Positions 1 through 8,558 of a stretch of DNA of 64,000 bases are shown piece after piece. The DNA comes from Paracoccus homiensis. Lineage in GTDB: Bacteria; Pseudomonadota; Alphaproteobacteria; Rhodobacterales; Rhodobacteraceae. The position numbers and the translations under genes were made by a program. Position 1 is the stretch's first letter. Each line of letters begins with the position of its first letter. The stretch spans positions 124,001 through 188,000 of the forward strand of contig NZ_FOHO01000001.1 of the NCBI RefSeq assembly GCF_900111675.1. Direction: 5' to 3'. The notes beneath the pieces are model-generated. The model was not told the DNA's origin and ran no database searches. It saw only the letters and a program-made list of their open reading frames with translations.

Positions 1-177
1 CAGGGTCGCCTGCGTGCGACCGGCCGCCTGATCGCCGATCAATACGCCATGGCCCGCCGCGTGGGCTTTGACGAGGTGCAGGTGGCCGCCGACATCGCCG
101 CACGCCAGCCGCAGGACCAATGGGTCGCCCGTTCGGACTGGCGCGACTTTGACCACCGCGCAAACCTGGCAAGCTAA
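1..177 (+). CDS. DUF934 family protein, C-terminal part (cut by window start)
   Basis: This is an open frame from base 1 to a TAA at 175-177; only the last 58 residues are present. The segment, with RLRATGRLIADQ near its start and a DF.HRANLAS end, resembles the C terminus of DUF934 proteins. In alphaproteobacteria these are encoded with cysI and cysH and are thought to help sulfite reduction. The next gene is a ferredoxin-NADP reductase 51 bases downstream on the same strand, which fits the end of a cysteine-biosynthesis cluster. The family call rests on a short stretch plus context. Confidence 0.72.
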   Translation, partial: QGRLRATGRLIADQYAMARRVGFDEVQVAADIAARQPQDQWVARSDWRDFDHRANLAS

Positions 178-228
178 GCGGGCTTTCGCCGCATTGCCAA
201 ATCGCATAAGACATTCTGGAATTTTGAC

Positions 229-1068
229 ATGACGCTGGATCTGACCGTGGCCGACGCCGCCGAAAAACCTGCCAAGACCCTTCCCGATGCCCAGACGGTT
301 ACCGCCGTGACGCATTGGACCGACACGCTGTTTTCGTTCCGCGTGACCCGCCCGGCAAGCCTGCGCTTCCGGTCGGGCGAATTCGTGATGATCGGCCTGC
401 TGGGCGACAATGGCAAACCGATCCTGCGCGCCTATTCCATCGCCTCGCCCAACTGGGACGATGAGCTGGAATTCTATTCGATCAAGGTTCCGGACGGGCC
501 GCTGACCTCGCGTCTGCAACATATCCAGCCGGGCGACCAGATCATCCTGCGCCCCAAGCCCGTGGGCACGCTGGTTCTGGACGCGCTGCTGCCGGGCAAA
601 CGCCTGTGGTTCCTGGCCACCGGCACCGGCCTTGCGCCCTTCGCCAGCCTGATGCGCGACCCCGAAACCTTCGAGCGTTACGAGCAGGTCATCATGATGC
701 ACACCTGCCGCACCGCGGACGAACTGACCTATGGCCGCGAACTGGTCGAGAACCTGAAAAACGACCCGTTGCTGGGCGAGTTGTATGGCGAGGATTTCGC
801 CAAGCGCCTGCTGTACTACCCGACCACCACGCGCGAGGATTCGCCGCTGATGGGCCGGATCACCGACAACATGACCTCGGGCAAGGTGTTCCAGGATCTG
901 GGCCTGCCCCCGATGGATGCCGAAACCGACCGCGCCATGATTTGCGGCAGCCTGGCGTTCAACGTCGATGTGAAGGCGGTTCTGGAAGGCTTTGGCCTGC
1001 GTGAAGGCGCCAATTCGGACCCGAAGGAATTCGTGGTCGAGAAGGCCTTCGTGGGCGAAGGCGTCTGA
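229..1068 (+). CDS. fpr: Ferredoxin--NADP(+) reductase
   Basis: This FAD enzyme of 279 residues moves electrons between NADPH and ferredoxin or flavodoxin in the cytoplasm. The FAD-binding motif RAYSIAS lies at about 67-73, the NADP-binding loop GTGLAPF at about 132-138, and the protein ends in EKAFVGEGV, typical of bacterial-type FNRs whose tail stacks on the flavin. The N terminus is about 20 residues longer than many relatives, so a later start is possible, but no better-placed ATG was seen. It follows a DUF934 gene and could supply electrons to assimilatory sulfite reduction. A strong terminator follows it. Confidence 0.93.
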   Translation: MTLDLTVADAAEKPAKTLPDAQTVTAVTHWTDTLFSFRVTRPASLRFRSGEFVMIGLLGDNGKPILRAYSIASPNWDDELEFYSIKVPDGPLTSRLQHIQPGDQIILRPKPVGTLVLDALLPGKRLWFLATGTGLAPFASLMRDPETFERYEQVIMMHTCRTADELTYGRELVENLKNDPLLGELYGEDFAKRLLYYPTTTREDSPLMGRITDNMTSGKVFQDLGLPPMDAETDRAMICGSLAFNVDVKAVLEGFGLREGANSDPKEFVVEKAFVGEGV

Positions 1069-1092
1069 CCTTTCGCAACATGGGTTTGACGG

Positions 1093-1118
1093 GGGCGCGG
1101 CATTGCTGCGCCCTTTTT
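1093..1118 (+). terminator. Rho-independent terminator after fpr
   Basis: A GGGCGC/GCGCCC stem (1093-1098 with 1108-1113) is followed directly by five T residues. It ends the fpr transcript. Confidence 0.85.
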
Positions 1119-1140
1119 CGTTCGCTGCGGCGCTCGACAT

Positions 1141-1168
1141 GAAAAGACCCCGGACAAGGCCGGGGTCT
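1141..1168 (-). terminator. Rho-independent terminator after the CoA-binding gene
   Basis: A perfect 9-bp stem AGACCCCGG/CCGGGGTCT (1145-1153 with 1160-1168) is followed on the minus strand by a short run of T (AAAA at 1142-1145 on the plus strand). It lies 20 bases past the stop of the minus-strand gene at 1189. Confidence 0.8.
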
Positions 1169-1188
1169 GTGCGTCATGCTGGGGTCCG

Positions 1189-1620
1189 TCAAAGATGGCG
1201 CGGAAACTCGATCTTGGGGCAGCGGTCCTGAATGACGGTGACACCACGCGCCTCGGCCCTTGCGGCGGCCTGATCATGGCGCACCCCCAGCTGCAACCAG
1301 ATTGTCGCAAGGTCGGGCAGGACGGCCAGGGCTTCGTCAACGATGGCGGGCACCGCCTCGCTGCGGCGGAACACATCGACCATCTGCACCCCGGCATCGC
1401 GCGGGATATCCGACAGGCTGGCATAGACGGTTTCGCCCAGAATCACCTTGCCCGCGTGGCCGGGATTGACCGGGATCACGCGAAAACCCTGCGATTGCAG
1501 ATAGCGCGCGACACCCCAGCTTGGCCGCGCCTCGTCGGGCGACAGGCCGACGACGGCAACAACCCTGTTAGTGCGGGCGATGCGGCGGATGTCTTCGTCA
1601 TCCTCCAGTTCAAGCTCCAT
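1189..1620 (-). CDS. CoA-binding domain protein (YccU-like)
   Basis: This small cytoplasmic protein of 143 residues has the Rossmann-like CoA-binding fold, the same fold as the N terminus of succinyl-CoA synthetase alpha. Visible features are VVGLSPDEARPS at about 23-34, VNPG at 51-54, and VDVFRRSE at about 81-88. Its length is normal for stand-alone members. The start is well supported by an AGGAGG Shine-Dalgarno about 7 bases before the ATG. The family has no firmly known reaction, so the function is limited to probable CoA or nucleotide binding. It is flanked by its own terminator and appears to be a single-gene unit. Confidence 0.85.
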   Translation of the reverse strand: MELELEDDEDIRRIARTNRVVAVVGLSPDEARPSWGVARYLQSQGFRVIPVNPGHAGKVILGETVYASLSDIPRDAGVQMVDVFRRSEAVPAIVDEALAVLPDLATIWLQLGVRHDQAAARAEARGVTVIQDRCPKIEFPRHL

Positions 1621-1662
1621 GGCGAACCTCCTCTCTCCCCCTTAAGTCGTAGGACAGTCTCA

Positions 1663-1699
1663 TATAAAAGGCGCCCGGTCCAGAAATCTGGCCGGGCGC
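1663..1699 (-). terminator. Rho-independent terminator after the YHS-domain gene
   Basis: On the minus strand, GCGCCCGG plus CCAGA pairs with TCTGG plus CCGGGCGC (1671-1684 with 1687-1699), followed by CTTTTAT. This long hairpin lies about 135 bases after the stop of the gene at 1835 and just upstream of the CoA-binding gene. Confidence 0.7.
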
Positions 1700-1834
1700 A
1701 AGTCGCGGAACGAGGGACAGTGATCCGAACATGACCGTTCCGAGGTCATGTTCTGTGATGTAAATGAGCATCATAGGGGGAAAGTTCCACCCCGATCGCG
1801 CTTTCGTGATTCGAAGCCGTTCACATTCCGGAAG

Positions 1835-2242
1835 TCAACGCAGGGTGACGAAAGCCTGCTTTGCGTCCTTCAGAACCTGCCGGGGGGCCTTCCACAGACG
1901 CTGTTCCGCCGAATCGGAGCGCAGAAGGTAAAGCTGTTTGCCCACGATGGCGAAGTGTCGGGGATCGCCCGCGACCTTGCGCCCCTCCAGCAGTGAAACC
2001 GGGCACAGCCCGCCAAAGGCCGGGGCATAGGCGTTCGGGTTCGCCTCGAACCGGTCGCGATTCGCCTCAGAGGCGAAATGCCACAGCTGCCCCCGCCACA
2101 TTGTCGCAATCTCGCTGCGACCCGGCATCGCGCGGCCATTGGCATAGGCCACCGCGTCATAGCCTTCCAGCGCCCAATCCTGTGCCGTTGCGGGCAGGAC
2201 GGGAACGAAGGTCAGCAGGGATGACAGGATCAGATGCTTCAT
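1835..2242 (-). CDS. Exported YHS-domain protein
   Basis: This predicted periplasmic protein of 135 residues has an N-terminal signal peptide (MKHLILSSLL..., cleavage after about ATAQ). A YHS-type region follows (GYDAVAY at about 28-34, then FASEANRDRFEANPNAYAPAFGG). YHS domains occur in metal-binding and heavy-metal-linked proteins. This secreted subfamily is common in Rhodobacterales and its role is not established. I chose the ATG at 2242 because it starts the signal peptide; an upstream in-frame ATG at 2293 would put 17 non-signal residues in front. The 213 bases between this gene and the next hold a terminator but no other gene. Confidence 0.8.
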   Translation of the reverse strand: MKHLILSSLLTFVPVLPATAQDWALEGYDAVAYANGRAMPGRSEIATMWRGQLWHFASEANRDRFEANPNAYAPAFGGLCPVSLLEGRKVAGDPRHFAIVGKQLYLLRSDSAEQRLWKAPRQVLKDAKQAFVTLR

Positions 2243-2332
2243 CGATTCGGACGTTGTGGCTGGACCAAACAGTTCTGGCAGCCCCGCGCCCAATTCTCAA
2301 CGCTTGCGTGCAAATGTCGCGCCCTTGTGAAT

Positions 2333-3136
2333 TCAGCCCCGCGACGCCGCATAAAGCGCCACCGCCGCCGCGTTCGAGACATTCAACGACCCGAAATCCG
2401 CCGCAAAGGGGATGCGGACGATGTGATCGCAGGTCTTCATCGTTAGCTCGCGCATCCCCGGCCCCTCCGAGCCCATGACCAGACAGATCGCGCGCCCCGG
2501 CAGATCGGCCAGCAGATCAGGCAAATCCCCCTCGCCCGTTCCATCCAGACCGACAAGGATGAACCCCATCTGCTTCAACTGCGACAGGGCTTCGGCCAGA
2601 TTCGGCACGCGCAGATAGGGCTGCCGTTCCAGCGCCCCCGAGGCGGTCTTGGCCAGCGCGCCGGTCTCGGGCGCGGAGTGACGGCTGGGCGCGATCACCG
2701 CGCGTGCGCCGAACACCTCCGCCGAACGCAGGACCGCACCGATGTTATGCGGATCGGTCACCCGGTCCAGCGCGACCAGAAGCGGCCGCGTCTCGCCCGT
2801 GGCTTCGCGCAGGGCAACCTCGCTGAGGCTGCCCCATTTCAGCGGCTTCACCTCCAGCGCGGCGCCCTGATGGACGCTGTCGGGCGCAAGCGGCACCTCT
2901 TTGCCAAAGACGCGCGGATCGGTCACCTCGGGGGTCATGCCATGCAGATCGCCCAGACGATCCAGCGCGTTCTGGGTGACGACCAGCCGCAGCTTTTCCC
3001 GCGCCGGATTCGCCAATGCGTCACGCACGGCATGCAGGCCGAACAGCCAGACGGTTTCCGCCGCCGCCGCACGCTTGGCGCGTTCCTTGTCCACGACCCA
3101 TGCGGGTTTCTTCGGTTTTCCTGCTTTGCTGGCCAT
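2333..3136 (-). CDS. rlmB: 23S rRNA 2'-O-ribose methyltransferase (TrmH/RlmB family)
   Basis: This SPOUT-class enzyme of 267 residues methylates a guanosine ribose in 23S rRNA, by family position G2251. The three SPOUT motifs are clear: DPHNIGAVLRSA at about 128-139, MGSEGPGM at 221-228, and FGSLNVSNAAA at 248-258. The N-terminal substrate-binding domain spans roughly 28-105 after a basic extension. I chose the ATG at 3136, with AAAAAGGA upstream at suitable spacing; an ATG at 3157 would add 7 residues. The gene is divergent from the adjacent tRNA-Tyr, an arrangement I recognise from other Rhodobacterales. Confidence 0.92.
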   Translation of the reverse strand: MASKAGKPKKPAWVVDKERAKRAAAAETVWLFGLHAVRDALANPAREKLRLVVTQNALDRLGDLHGMTPEVTDPRVFGKEVPLAPDSVHQGAALEVKPLKWGSLSEVALREATGETRPLLVALDRVTDPHNIGAVLRSAEVFGARAVIAPSRHSAPETGALAKTASGALERQPYLRVPNLAEALSQLKQMGFILVGLDGTGEGDLPDLLADLPGRAICLVMGSEGPGMRELTMKTCDHIVRIPFAADFGSLNVSNAAAVALYAASRG

Positions 3137-3206
3137 GTCCGCGTCCTTTTTCTGCACCTTCCTCCATGCGCGGCGAAATCACTTCGCGCAAGCCCCGGAA
3201 ATCCGC

Positions 3207-3235
3207 TTGACGCCCCCGAACTGTGCGGCTAATCA
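3207..3235 (+). promoter_or_regulatory. Candidate promoter of tRNA-Tyr
   Basis: TTGACG at 3207-3212 and TAATCA at 3230-3235 are separated by 17 bases and lie about 25 bases upstream of the mature tRNA. The -35 is good and the -10 is weak. Confidence 0.4.
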
Positions 3236-3260
3236 CGCCCCCACGCTGATTGCGTTCAGC

Positions 3261-3344
3261 GGGCGACGTGCTGCAAGGTGCGGCAGCGGACTGTAACTCC
3301 GCCGGGGAGACCCACGCCTGGTTCGATTCCAGGGTCGCCCACCA
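3261..3344 (+). tRNA. tRNA-Tyr (anticodon GUA)
   Basis: An 84-base cloverleaf with an encoded CCA end. The acceptor stem GGGCGAC pairs with GTCGCCC. The anticodon stem GCGGA/TCCGC encloses loop CTGTAAC, so the anticodon is GTA. The T arm is CCTGG-TTCGATT-CCAGG. The long variable arm (around GGGGAGACCC) is as expected for a bacterial class II tRNA-Tyr. Confidence 0.97.
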
Positions 3345-3436
3345 CTTCTCCCCAAGAATGGTGTTCCGACAATCGCGGCCTTTTGGTCCGTGCGATGGCG
3401 GGTTAGTGTCCGGCTGACGGAAATCAGGATCAGCCC

Positions 3437-4444
3437 ATGGATCACGCGTCGGATAACAAGGACTTGCAGCCGATCAACCTGCTGATCGTCGCCCAGTCGG
3501 GCCGACTGGAATACGAGGCGCTGATTCTAGCCGCCAGCCTGCGGGCCGAATCGCATGACGTGGCGCCCTGCCTGTTCATCGCCGAACCCCGCCCCGAGGG
3601 CGCGTGGCAGGGCCATGATACCGCCTTGTCCGATGCCGGGCGCGAGGTGCTGGACTGGCTGGGCGCGACCATCATCCCCTTCACCGCGCAACATTTCGGC
3701 GCAAGCTATCCTCATGGCAACAAGATCGAGGCGCTGCAGGTTCTGCCCGCCGATCAGCCCTTCCTGTTTCTGGACAGCGACACGTTGATCACGGGGCCAC
3801 TGCAAGGGCTGGATCTGGCCCGGCCGTCTGCGTCGATGCGGCGCGAAGGGACCTGGCCGGTCCCGCCTCTTTACGGTCCGGGCTATGACGCCATCTGGCG
3901 CAACCTCTACGATCGCTTCGGGGTCGATTTCGAAGGCTCGATGGATCTGTCCCAGCCGGACGAACACTGGGAACGCTATCTGTATTTCAACGCAGGTTGG
4001 TTCTGCGGCCCCGATCCGGTCGAATTCGGGCGGCGCTTTCTGGAATGGTCCCGCACCCTGCGCGATGAGCCGGGCGAGATGCTGGCCTGTCAAAACCTGG
4101 ACCCGTGGCTTGATCAGGCAATCCTGCCCCTTGTCGTTCATTCGCTTGGCGGCGGCCGCCCCGACAAGGCGCAGGCCCGGCTGGACGATGATCTGACCTG
4201 CCATTACCGCAAACTGCCCCTGCTTTACGCATGCAAGGATGACCGCGTGCTGGACCGGCTGGAACATGCGGTCGCGCCCAATCGCATCAAGAAGCATCTG
4301 CGCGAATGGGAGCCTGCGAAAAAGCTGATCTATCAGGGCAAGGGCCGCGACAAGATCCGGCCCCTGTTTGATCGCGACCGGCTGCCCTCGAAGGAACAGC
4401 CGATCAGGAACCTTCTGCGTAAGGAAGGCTGGTGGCTGGTCTAG
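3437..4444 (+). CDS. Putative GT-A-type glycosyltransferase-like protein
   Basis: This protein of 335 residues is not one I can assign to a named enzyme. It has the layout of nucleotide-sugar-dependent GT-A proteins: a beta-strand start (INLLIVAQSG), HGNKIEAL at about 93-100, a DxD-type metal site FLDSDTL at about 111-117, and YFNAGWFCG near 187-195, similar to the FNxG segment of GT8-like families. No signal peptide or membrane segment is visible. It ends 4 bases before a convergent aldo/keto reductase and has no sugar-pathway neighbours, so donor and acceptor are unknown. It could instead be a non-catalytic member of the fold. Confidence 0.6.
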   Translation: MDHASDNKDLQPINLLIVAQSGRLEYEALILAASLRAESHDVAPCLFIAEPRPEGAWQGHDTALSDAGREVLDWLGATIIPFTAQHFGASYPHGNKIEALQVLPADQPFLFLDSDTLITGPLQGLDLARPSASMRREGTWPVPPLYGPGYDAIWRNLYDRFGVDFEGSMDLSQPDEHWERYLYFNAGWFCGPDPVEFGRRFLEWSRTLRDEPGEMLACQNLDPWLDQAILPLVVHSLGGGRPDKAQARLDDDLTCHYRKLPLLYACKDDRVLDRLEHAVAPNRIKKHLREWEPAKKLIYQGKGRDKIRPLFDRDRLPSKEQPIRNLLRKEGWWLV

Positions 4445-4448
4445 GCGA

Positions 4449-5501
4449 TCACGCCTCGCCCGCCCCTTCCGAGGACCGCGCCCACAGATTCACGTCGCCC
4501 TTGGCGGTCAGGTCGTCGATCTGCGCCAGTTCGGCATCGGAAAACTCCAGATTGTCCAGCGCACCGACGCAATCCTGAACCTGCGAGGGGCGCGAGGCCC
4601 CGATCAGCGCACTGGTCACCCGACCACCACGCAGCGTCCAGGCCACGGCCATCTGCGCCAGCGTCTGACCGCGCGACGCCGCCAGATCGTTCAGCCCGTT
4701 CAGCCGCGCGATCATGTCATCGCTCAGCCAGTCCTGCGACAGGGACTTGTCCTGCGCCGCCCGGCTGTCCTGCGGGATGCCCTTCAGGTACTTGTTGGTC
4801 AGCATCCCCTGCGCCAGCGGAGTGAACACGATGCTGCCGACGCCCAGATCGTCCAGCGTATCCAGCAGACCGTCATTTTCGACCCAGCGGTTCAGCATGT
4901 TATAGCTGGGCTGATGGATCAGGCAGGGCGTGCCCAGATCCTTCAGGATCGCCACGGCCTCGGCGGTGCGCTCGCTGTTATAGCTGCTGATCCCGGCATA
5001 CAGCGCGCGCCCCGACCGCACGATGTGATCCAGCGCGCCCATGGTCTCTTCCAGCGGCGTTTCGGGATCGAAGCGATGCGAATAGAAGATATCGACATAA
5101 TCGACCCCCATCCGCTTCAGCGACTGGTCGCAGCTGGCGATCAGGTATTTGCGGCTGCCCCATTCGCCATAGGGGCCGACCCACATGTCATAGCCGGCCT
5201 TGCTGCTGATGATCAACTGATCGCGATAGCCCGCGAAATCGTTGCGCAGGATATCCCCGAACGCCTCTTCGGCGCTGCCCGGCGGCGGGCCATAGTTATT
5301 GGCCAGATCGAAATGGGTGATCCCCAGATCAAAGGCCTTGCGGCAGATGTCGCGCTTGGTCTGATGGGGCGTGTCATGGCCGAAATTGTGCCACAGCCCA
5401 AGGCTGATCGCGGGCAGTTTCAGCCCCGACCGCCCCGTGCGGCGATACTGCATCCGGTCATAGCGGTCGCCCGCGGACTGGTAGCGCATTTCCTCAACCA
5501 T
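4449..5501 (-). CDS. Aldo/keto reductase (YghZ/L-glyceraldehyde 3-phosphate reductase type)
   Basis: This NADPH-dependent (beta/alpha)8-barrel reductase of 350 residues carries the four catalytic residues of the superfamily in good context: Asp65 (HFDLANNYG), Tyr70, Lys101 (IISSKAGY) and His142 (FYSHRFD). The segment GPPPGSAEEAFG and SSKAGYDMWVGPYG are characteristic of the YghZ/MgrA subgroup, which reduces small aldehydes such as L-glyceraldehyde 3-phosphate or methylglyoxal. The ATG overlaps the ileS stop by 8 bases, so it is probably translationally coupled to ileS. It would detoxify reactive aldehydes in the cytoplasm. The exact substrate is not shown by the sequence. Confidence 0.88.
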   Translation of the reverse strand: MVEEMRYQSAGDRYDRMQYRRTGRSGLKLPAISLGLWHNFGHDTPHQTKRDICRKAFDLGITHFDLANNYGPPPGSAEEAFGDILRNDFAGYRDQLIISSKAGYDMWVGPYGEWGSRKYLIASCDQSLKRMGVDYVDIFYSHRFDPETPLEETMGALDHIVRSGRALYAGISSYNSERTAEAVAILKDLGTPCLIHQPSYNMLNRWVENDGLLDTLDDLGVGSIVFTPLAQGMLTNKYLKGIPQDSRAAQDKSLSQDWLSDDMIARLNGLNDLAASRGQTLAQMAVAWTLRGGRVTSALIGASRPSQVQDCVGALDNLEFSDAELAQIDDLTAKGDVNLWARSSEGAGEA

Positions 5502-8421
5502 GGCTCAGAACCTCGTTGCAGCGGGCACAGACGCCCGCATGTTCATGGGTGCCGACATCGGGCAGGATCTTCCAGCAACGCTGACATTTCTGCCCTTCCG
5601 CCAGTTCGAAGACGACGCCAAGACCGGGGGCCTCGGCCATGCGGAACGCGTCGTTCGGGACCGGATCACCGGTCAGCGACAGGTCCGACACGATGCACAT
5701 ATCGGCGAAGTTCACCGATTTCAGCGCGGCCAGCATATCGCCATCCTCGACATGCACGACCGGCGCGGCCTCCAGGCTGGCACCGATGGTCTTGTCTGAA
5801 CGTTTGACCTCCAGCGCGGCGGTCACCACGCGACGGGCGCGGCGGACGTGATCCCATTTCGCGGCCAATGGCTCGTTCAGCCAATCGGCGGGCGTGACGG
5901 CGAAATCCTGAAGATGCACGCTGTCCGATTCCGAGGGGAAGCGCGACAGCCAGACATCCTCCATGGTGAAGGGCAGGATCGGCGCCAGCCATGTCACCAG
6001 CCGGTGATACAGGATGTCCAGAACCGTCCGCACCGCGCGACGACGGGTACTGCCCGACGCATCGCAATACAGCGCATCCTTGCGGATGTCGAAATAGAAG
6101 GCCGACAGATCGACGGTGCAGAACTGGAACAGCGTCTGGAACACGCCCTGGAAATCATAGGCGTCATAGCCCTTGCGGACGACATGATCCAACTGCGCCA
6201 GACGGTGCAGCACCCATTGCTCCAGCTCGGGCATCTCGGCCGGGGTCAGCCTTTCGGCGTCATCGAAGCCGTCCAGCGCCCCCAGAAGGAAGCGCAGCGT
6301 GTTGCGCAGGCGGCGATAGCTGTCGGCCGTGCCCTTCAGGATCTCTTTCCCGATCCGGCTGTCGGCGGTGTAATCAACCTGCGCCACCCACAGGCGCAGG
6401 ATATCCGCGCCATATTGCTCGACGACCTCGGCGGGCAGGATCGTGTTGCCCAGAGATTTGGACATTTTCATGCCCTTCTCATCCAGCGTGAAGCCATGGG
6501 TCAACACGCCCTTGTAAGGCGCACGCCCCTTGGTCGCGCTGGCCTGCAACAGCGACGACTGGAACCAGCCGCGATGCTGGTCGGTCCCTTCCAGATACAG
6601 ATCCGCAATCCCGTCGGCTGTGCCATCGGCCCGGTCGCGCAGCACGAACGCATGGGTCGAGCCGCTGTCGAACCACACATCCAGCACGTCCATGACCTGC
6701 TCGTAGGCTTCGGGATCGGCCACACCGTCCAGAACCTGCGCCTTGAAACCGTCCTTGTACCAGGCATCCGCGCCCTCGGCCTCGAAGGCGGCGATGATGC
6801 GGTCATTCACGCGAGCATCGCGCAGCAGGAAATCCTCATCCGTCGGCTTGGCGCCCTTCCTGACAAAGCAGGTCAGCGGCACACCCCAGGCGCGCTGGCG
6901 CGACAGAACCCAGTCGGGCCGGTTCTCGACCATCGAATGGATCCGGTTGCGCCCGGTCTGCGGCGTCCATTTCACCAGCCGGTCGATGCTGGCCAGCGCG
7001 CGCTGACGGATCGTGTCGCCATATTGGTCCATGCCGTCGGTCAACGGCTTGTCGATCGCCGCGAACCACTGCGCGGTGTTGCGATAGATCAGCGGCGCCT
7101 TGGACCGCCAGCTATGCGGATAGCTGTGCTTGATCTTGCCCTTGGCCAGCAGCCCGCCGGCCCATGCCAACTGCTTGATCACGCTGACATTGGCCGGACC
7201 GTCCTTGCCATCCGGCGCAACGATGGCCTCGCCGCCGAACAGCGGCAGATCGGCACGATAGCTTCCGTCCGGCTCGACGTTATAGGTCATCGGCAGCTTG
7301 AATTTCAGTCCAAGCTGATAGTCGTCATCGCCATGACTGGGCGCGGTATGCACGAACCCCGTGCCCGCATCATCGGTGACATGATCGCCCGGCAGCATGG
7401 GAACGTCGTAATCCCATTCGCCTTGCGCGCCCTCGACTCCGCGCAGCGGATGGGCCAGCACGACCCCCTCAAGATCACCCGCCGGAACATCGGCCACCCG
7501 CGTCCAGCCCTCGATCTTGGCCGAGGCCTTGACGCTGTCGGCCAGCGCATCTGCCAGGACCAGCAATTCCCCGGTACTGGCGGTCGCGTTCTCGGCCACC
7601 TCGCCCACCTCGTAAAGGCCGTAGGCGATCTCCGGGTTGTAGGCGACCGCACGGTTCTGCGGGATCGTCCAGGGCGTCGTGGTCCAGATCACGACACTGA
7701 CAGGCTTCTTCTTTGCAAAAATACCCTGTCCGCTCTCCACCTTGAACCGCACCCAGATGGTGTGGCTGGTGTGGTCGTGATATTCGACCTCGGCCTCGGC
7801 CAGCGCGGTCTTTTCGACCGGCGACCACATCACGGGCTTGCTGCCCTGATACAGGCTGCCATTCATCAACAGCTTCATGAACTCGGCGGCGATCACGGCC
7901 TCGGCGTGGAAATTCATCGTCAGGTAGGGATCGTCCCACTTGCCGGTGACCCCCAGACGCTGAAACTCGCCGCGCTGGACATTGATCCAGTGATCGGCAA
8001 AGCGGCGGCATTCCTGCCGGAATTCGACCACATCGACGGCGTCCTTGTCCTTGCCCTCGCTGCGGTATTTTTCCTCGATCTTCCATTCGATCGGCAGGCC
8101 GTGGCAGTCCCAGCCCGGCACATAGCGCGCATCGCGCCCCATCATCTGCTGGCTGCGGGTGATGAAATCCTTCAGCACCTTGTTCAGCGCGTGGCCGATA
8201 TGCAAGTTGCCATTCGCATAGGGCGGGCCGTCATGCAGGATAAAGGGCGCACGGTCGCCCGCACGGGCGCGCAGCGTGTCATAGATGCCGATCCGATCCC
8301 AACGGGCCAGCCATTCCGGCTCTCGCAGGGGCAGGCCCGCGCGCATCGGAAACTCGGTCTGCGGCAGGAATACGGTATCGCGGTAATCAGGCGCGTCTTG
8401 ATTGGGGGTGTCGGCGCACAT
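5494..8421 (-). CDS. ileS: Isoleucine--tRNA ligase
   Basis: This class I aminoacyl-tRNA synthetase of 975 residues charges tRNA-Ile and edits misactivated valine. The HIGH signature lies at 74-77 (PYANGNLHIGHALN) and the KMSKS loop at about residue 650 (GMKMSKSLGNT). The C terminus has the zinc-type pattern CQRCW...CARCNEV. The length is normal for the bacterial type. About 130 bases of leader separate the start from a good predicted promoter. That leader holds a 15-codon ORF with two Ile codons and a hairpin, so regulation by isoleucine or charged tRNA-Ile is possible but unproven. The aldo/keto reductase gene overlaps its 3' end. Confidence 0.98.
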   Translation of the reverse strand: MCADTPNQDAPDYRDTVFLPQTEFPMRAGLPLREPEWLARWDRIGIYDTLRARAGDRAPFILHDGPPYANGNLHIGHALNKVLKDFITRSQQMMGRDARYVPGWDCHGLPIEWKIEEKYRSEGKDKDAVDVVEFRQECRRFADHWINVQRGEFQRLGVTGKWDDPYLTMNFHAEAVIAAEFMKLLMNGSLYQGSKPVMWSPVEKTALAEAEVEYHDHTSHTIWVRFKVESGQGIFAKKKPVSVVIWTTTPWTIPQNRAVAYNPEIAYGLYEVGEVAENATASTGELLVLADALADSVKASAKIEGWTRVADVPAGDLEGVVLAHPLRGVEGAQGEWDYDVPMLPGDHVTDDAGTGFVHTAPSHGDDDYQLGLKFKLPMTYNVEPDGSYRADLPLFGGEAIVAPDGKDGPANVSVIKQLAWAGGLLAKGKIKHSYPHSWRSKAPLIYRNTAQWFAAIDKPLTDGMDQYGDTIRQRALASIDRLVKWTPQTGRNRIHSMVENRPDWVLSRQRAWGVPLTCFVRKGAKPTDEDFLLRDARVNDRIIAAFEAEGADAWYKDGFKAQVLDGVADPEAYEQVMDVLDVWFDSGSTHAFVLRDRADGTADGIADLYLEGTDQHRGWFQSSLLQASATKGRAPYKGVLTHGFTLDEKGMKMSKSLGNTILPAEVVEQYGADILRLWVAQVDYTADSRIGKEILKGTADSYRRLRNTLRFLLGALDGFDDAERLTPAEMPELEQWVLHRLAQLDHVVRKGYDAYDFQGVFQTLFQFCTVDLSAFYFDIRKDALYCDASGSTRRRAVRTVLDILYHRLVTWLAPILPFTMEDVWLSRFPSESDSVHLQDFAVTPADWLNEPLAAKWDHVRRARRVVTAALEVKRSDKTIGASLEAAPVVHVEDGDMLAALKSVNFADMCIVSDLSLTGDPVPNDAFRMAEAPGLGVVFELAEGQKCQRCWKILPDVGTHEHAGVCARCNEVLSHG

Positions 8422-8486
8422 CGGGGGCGTTCCTCTTTCGGGCCTTCATCGGACGTTCGGAAGGCAATCTGTCAGACATGAAAGAT

Positions 8487-8516
8487 CCCGGCAGCGCGAA
8501 ACCTCACGCTACCGGG
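8487..8516 (-). terminator. Hairpin in the ileS leader, possible attenuator
   Basis: On the minus strand CCCGGTAGCG pairs with CGCTGCCGGG (one G-U pair) around a 10-base loop, followed by ATCTTTCAT. The left arm overlaps the last codons of the leader ORF and its TGA stop lies in the loop. The T-tract is imperfect, so termination is uncertain. Confidence 0.5.
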
Positions 8517-8551
8517 CCGCTAATTCGTATGCCGAACGCCCGAAATCTCAT
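8504..8551 (-). CDS. Candidate 15-residue leader peptide of ileS
   Basis: The minus-strand ORF encodes MRFRAFGIRISGPVA and contains two Ile codons, ATA and ATT, within three codons. ATA should be rare in such a GC-rich genome. There is no convincing ribosome-binding site. The ATG begins exactly 7 bases after a predicted -10 box (TATAGA), so the mRNA may start at or next to the ATG. The last sense codons form the left arm of a hairpin. This layout resembles amino-acid leader peptides, but classical stalling logic is not obvious. It could be a chance ORF. Confidence 0.4.
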   Translation of the reverse strand: MRFRAFGIRISGPVA

Positions 8552-8558
8552 GCCTGCT

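Noticed and set aside
5848..8481. 877-codon plus-strand open frame opposite ileS
   Set aside because: It is the mirror of ileS. Long antisense frames are expected in GC-rich DNA; there is no family signature and the composition is His/Gln/Arg-rich.
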